This document shows, one piece after another, positions 5,394-8,316 of a stretch of DNA of 8,316 nt (the first letter of the stretch is position 1; every line of letters begins with the position of its first letter). The translations under genes and the position numbers were made by a program. Location of the stretch: NCBI GenBank assembly GCA_030597945.1, contig JAUVQW010000045.1, forward strand, positions 1-8,316. Reading direction: 5' to 3'. The notes beneath the pieces were generated by a model. The model was not told the origin of the DNA. It saw nothing but the letters and a program-made list of their open reading frames with translations, and did no database searches. Source of the stretch: Actinomycetes bacterium. Lineage in GTDB: Bacteria; Actinomycetota; Aquicultoria; CAJVYJ01.

Positions 5394-7550
5394 TCAACCG
5401 CTTTGCAACCAATTAAACTTGCTTGAAAATCGTTTCTTAAGTTCACTTAGTAAGTTTTGGTTCTCGCCAGCGGAGAGTTCTTGGTCGCTATCTATTATCT
5501 TATGTGCTTCATCTCTTGCCAATTCTAATACGTTTAAATGTTTAGTAAGTTTTGCGATGCGAAGTTCGGGAAGACCAGATTGTCTTGGTCCAAACAACTC
5601 TCCTTCGCCCCTTATCTCTAAGTCCCTCTCTGCAAGCTTAAATCCGTCACTTGAACTTGTTATTGCGTCCATTCTTTCTTTAGCGTCTTCACTAGAAATA
5701 TCCGCAAATAAATAACATGACGAGCTATGCTTACCCCTACCCACTCGACCCCTTAGTTGATGTAGTTGTGAGAGCCCGAAACGCTCGGCATGTTCAATGA
5801 GGATAGTCGTTGCATTGGGAACATCTATTCCCACCTCGATCACGGTTGTTGATAATAAAATATCGAGATCGCCTTTTCTAAATTCTCTCATAACTTTCTC
5901 TTTTTTATCCGCGCTTAGCCGGCCGTGAACGATACCGACTCTTTCGTCTTTAAATACTTTCTCTTTCATTGTTTCCGCTTGCTGGAGAACTGATTTTAGC
6001 TGTAGTTTATCTGACTCATCGACGAGGGGATAAACGATATAAGCCTGCCTCCCTCTTTCCACCTCGAGCTTTATCGATTTGTAGATACTTGATCGATCAC
6101 TTTCTTTGCAAACAACAGTTTTTACGTTTTTTCCGATCCCTTTTTTGCCCGGTAATTCTCTCAATGTCGAGATGTCGAGGTCTCCAAATAAAGTAAGTGA
6201 GATGGTCCTAGGGATCGGTGTAGCAGTCATTACAAGAATATCCGGGTTTTTACCCTTCTTTCGTAACTCCAGTCTCTGCCTTACGCCAAATCGGTGCTGC
6301 TCATCTATTATGGCGAGGCCAAGTCTTTTAAATTTTAGACTTTTTTGAATAAGGGCATGGGTACCAAATATGACACCAATCTTACCTGACAAGACTTCAG
6401 AGTTTATATCTTTTTTAACACTCGAGATTGTTCCGCTCGTTATTAACGCTGAGACGATTCCCAATTCATCAAGCAGTGGATGGAGGTTGATATAATGCTG
6501 CTCAGCCAGTATTTCCGTTGGCGCCATCAACGCCGCTTGAGCCCCTCCCCCAACGACTGACAAAATGGCAGCCATCGCCACCATTGTCTTTCCGGACCCG
6601 ACTTCTCCTTGAAGCAATCTATTCATCGGTCTAGCAGATTCCACGTCAGCTCTTATCTCGCTGATTGCATTTGTTTGATCCGCAGTAAGAGGCCATGGCA
6701 AAAGTCGATAAAATCGATCAAGCAATTCTTCATCTACTTTATGTACCATACCGACCTCCCTCGTTTCCATCCTTTTTTTTCGAAAAAGAAGGCCGATCTC
6801 TAAGATAAACAATTCCTCGAAGACCAATCTTTTCCTTGACCTTCTCCAAATTTCTTCACTTTCAGGAAAGTGCATATTTTTTATGGCATCGGATTTATCG
6901 AGAAGATTAAATCTTGAAAGAATTTCTTGCGGTAGGGGGTCGATGATGAGATCTCCATAGCGATCCAGCGATTTTTTAATTATTTTTCTAAGATGGGTGG
7001 AAGACAAATTCTTAGTTGTTGAATGAACCGGGATTATTCTGCCCGTATTTACGGTATCGCCTTCTTCCTCAGCTGTCACTACGTCGTAAAACGGGTTCTG
7101 GATCTGAAGTTTACTCCTTGACCAACTTGTCTTCCCGCTAAACGCGACCTCTGTCCCTTTTGTCAATCTGTCAGCAATGTATCCTTGGTTAAACCAGATT
7201 CCATAGATGTAGCCGGTCCCGTCAAAAATCCCCACTTGTACGAGGTCCATTCCTTTTTTAATCCTTGAATGGCTAACGACTTTGACCTCGCCCTTAACCG
7301 TCACTTCATCGCCGACTTTAATATTACCTATCGGCTTTACTGTGCTTAGATCTATATATCGATTAGGAAAATGGTGAAGCAGATCATCTATGGTTTCAAT
7401 ACCCAGCTTATTTAGGTAAGTCGATATTTTATCACCGACACCAGGGGTTTCATTTACTCCAATATTGCCGAGCTCCAAAACGGAGTTATCTATAAGTTTT
7501 TTGCCTTCAGCTCTGTCCTTCATGCCGATAGTCAATTTACTAGTAGACAA
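5394..7550 (-). CDS. recG: ATP-dependent DNA helicase RecG
   Basis: RecG is a double-stranded DNA translocase that regresses stalled replication forks and processes Holliday junctions. Counted from TTG 7550 (718 residues), the N-terminal part has the helix-hairpin-helix-like T-P-G-V-G-D-K (35-41) and D-L-L-H-H-F-P-N-R-Y-I-D (56-67). The OB-fold wedge domain follows at about 75-160. The helicase core carries Walker A G-E-V-G-S-G-K-T (315-322), Walker B D-E-Q-H (416-419), motif III T-A-T-P-I-P-R-T (442-449) and motif VI Q-L-R-G-R-V-G-R-G (598-606). The C-terminal TRG region is R-D-L-E-I-R-G-E-G-E-L-F-G (642-654). All motifs look functional. The start is uncertain: TTG 7550 overlaps degV by 11 nt and ATG 7523 lies 16 nt after the degV stop. 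Neither has a clear Shine-Dalgarno, so translation may depend on ribosomes finishing degV. Confidence 0.96.
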   Translation of the reverse strand: MSTSKLTIGMKDRAEGKKLIDNSVLELGNIGVNETPGVGDKISTYLNKLGIETIDDLLHHFPNRYIDLSTVKPIGNIKVGDEVTVKGEVKVVSHSRIKKGMDLVQVGIFDGTGYIYGIWFNQGYIADRLTKGTEVAFSGKTSWSRSKLQIQNPFYDVVTAEEEGDTVNTGRIIPVHSTTKNLSSTHLRKIIKKSLDRYGDLIIDPLPQEILSRFNLLDKSDAIKNMHFPESEEIWRRSRKRLVFEELFILEIGLLFRKKRMETREVGMVHKVDEELLDRFYRLLPWPLTADQTNAISEIRADVESARPMNRLLQGEVGSGKTMVAMAAILSVVGGGAQAALMAPTEILAEQHYINLHPLLDELGIVSALITSGTISSVKKDINSEVLSGKIGVIFGTHALIQKSLKFKRLGLAIIDEQHRFGVRQRLELRKKGKNPDILVMTATPIPRTISLTLFGDLDISTLRELPGKKGIGKNVKTVVCKESDRSSIYKSIKLEVERGRQAYIVYPLVDESDKLQLKSVLQQAETMKEKVFKDERVGIVHGRLSADKKEKVMREFRKGDLDILLSTTVIEVGIDVPNATTILIEHAERFGLSQLHQLRGRVGRGKHSSSCYLFADISSEDAKERMDAITSSSDGFKLAERDLEIRGEGELFGPRQSGLPELRIAKLTKHLNVLELARDEAHKIIDSDQELSAGENQNLLSELKKRFSSKFNWLQSG

Positions 7551-8316
7551 TCACGGCGTAAGCACCGGGTCCAGTATATGTTCCAATGACTGCCCCGATC
7601 ATTGCCACTGGAGCATCGCTTACAACATATCCTAAGTCGGCCAAACCCGTTTTTAGTTTATCAAGATCAGAAAGATCATCCGTATAAGCAAAGCCTATAC
7701 GATTGCTTCTACCGTCACTAAACTTTTTGACTTTTTCAAGCAAAGCGGGCACCACCTTGCTTTCCCCTCTTACTTTAGCGGCGGGGGCAACTTCGCCATC
7801 TTCTAATTTTAGAATCACTTTTATGTTCAAAAGGGATCCGATAAGAGCGCTGGCTTTCCCCAGCCTTCCCCCCATTTCAAGATATTTTAGGGTGTCAACA
7901 TAAAAAAAACACTGGCTCTTATTGATAATACCGACTGCCAATGCCTCCAGATCGTTTATAGTTGCGCCCCTATCTCTTGCTTTAACTAATTCTTGAACGA
8001 TGATGCCTGTAAGAAATGAGGCCTTTTTTGAATCGATCAACTTTATGGGGACAGAAACTTCTTTGGCTGCAAGCTCTGCAGAGTTCAGCGTTCCGCTAAG
8101 CTTGGATGAGATGTGTACTGAGATGATCTCGTCATGATCTTTTGCAACATCGTTATAGGCATGGATAAAACTAGCGACAGACGGTTGGGAGGTCTTTGGA
8201 ATCTCGTTTACGTTACGAAGACGTTCATAGAACTCATTAGGCTTGATGTCTACCCAGTCGCTAAACACTTCATCGCCAAACCTGACTTCGAGAGGAACCA
8301 TCACGACATCATTTTC
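7540..8316 (-). CDS. DegV-family fatty-acid-binding protein, partial at the 5' end
   Basis: DegV (FakB-like) proteins bind a fatty acid; in Firmicutes they present it to the kinase FakA for phosphorylation and lipid synthesis. The visible 258 residues read in frame to the right edge. The GTG at 8304 is not the start, because V-V-M-V-P-L-E-V-R-F-G belongs to a conserved strand about 20-30 residues into the family, so the N-terminus lies outside. Motifs, counted from the first visible residue, are T-S-Q-P-S (about 42-46), S-S-K-L-S-G-T-L-N-S-A (about 70-80) and D-S-K-K-A-S (about 95-100). A characteristic Y-L-E-M-G-G-R-L-G-K-A-S-A-L-I-G-S-L-L-N-I-K-V-I-L segment begins near 145. The stop overlaps the recG start region. 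A DAK/FakA-like kinase often sits upstream in this neighbourhood, but that would be outside the window. Ligand specificity cannot be read. Confidence 0.93.
   Translation of the reverse strand, partial: ENDVVMVPLEVRFGDEVFSDWVDIKPNEFYERLRNVNEIPKTSQPSVASFIHAYNDVAKDHDEIISVHISSKLSGTLNSAELAAKEVSVPIKLIDSKKASFLTGIIVQELVKARDRGATINDLEALAVGIINKSQCFFYVDTLKYLEMGGRLGKASALIGSLLNIKVILKLEDGEVAPAAKVRGESKVVPALLEKVKKFSDGRSNRIGFAYTDDLSDLDKLKTGLADLGYVVSDAPVAMIGAVIGTYTGPGAYAVIVY

Noticed and set aside
5419..6348. Several plus-strand open frames inside recG
   Set aside because: They are serine/leucine/phenylalanine-rich reverse-strand readings of a gene with all helicase motifs intact.

Overview
The window looks like a bacterial chromosome segment of moderate to low GC. 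Every gene I can support lies on the minus strand, so transcription runs from high to low coordinates. I lean towards a deep-branching, fairly AT-rich actinobacterial or related lineage. Three things point that way: CoaD carries a lysine in its I-K-G-L-R motif, as I recall from mycobacterial CoaD; a short coiled-coil protein resembles mycobacterial SepIVA; and that gene sits directly upstream of DUF177 and rpmF. This placement is inference from memory and needs a phylogeny.

Right and centre (8316 down to 2989) is a housekeeping run: a DegV-family fatty-acid-binding protein (cut by the window edge), recG, rsmD, coaD, a SepIVA-like coiled-coil protein, DUF177/YceD and rpmF (L32, too short for many gene callers). 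Overlaps or short gaps of 5 to 30 nt join most of these genes. The one larger gap is 116 nt, ahead of DUF177. Two starts deserve attention: the coiled-coil gene begins at TTG behind a strong Shine-Dalgarno sequence, and recG probably begins inside or just after the degV stop.

From 2988 to about 2431 there are some 560 nt without a convincing intact gene. The stretch holds a degraded-looking reading frame, two overlapping palindromes, an inverted repeat close to the next gene and a weak promoter candidate. No rho-independent terminator was found after rpmF.

Left (2430 down to 1) is a metabolic module: a fused ADP-forming acyl-CoA (acetyl-CoA) synthetase and, 5 nt later, the start of a P-loop protein like the BioD-like N-terminal domain of phosphotransacetylase (COG0857 type). 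Together they suggest acyl-CoA/acetate metabolism with ATP conservation. I see no defence system, transposon, CRISPR array, tRNA or rRNA. The least explained parts are the 560-nt gap, the SepIVA-like protein, and the link between the synthetase and the phosphotransacetylase-like protein.
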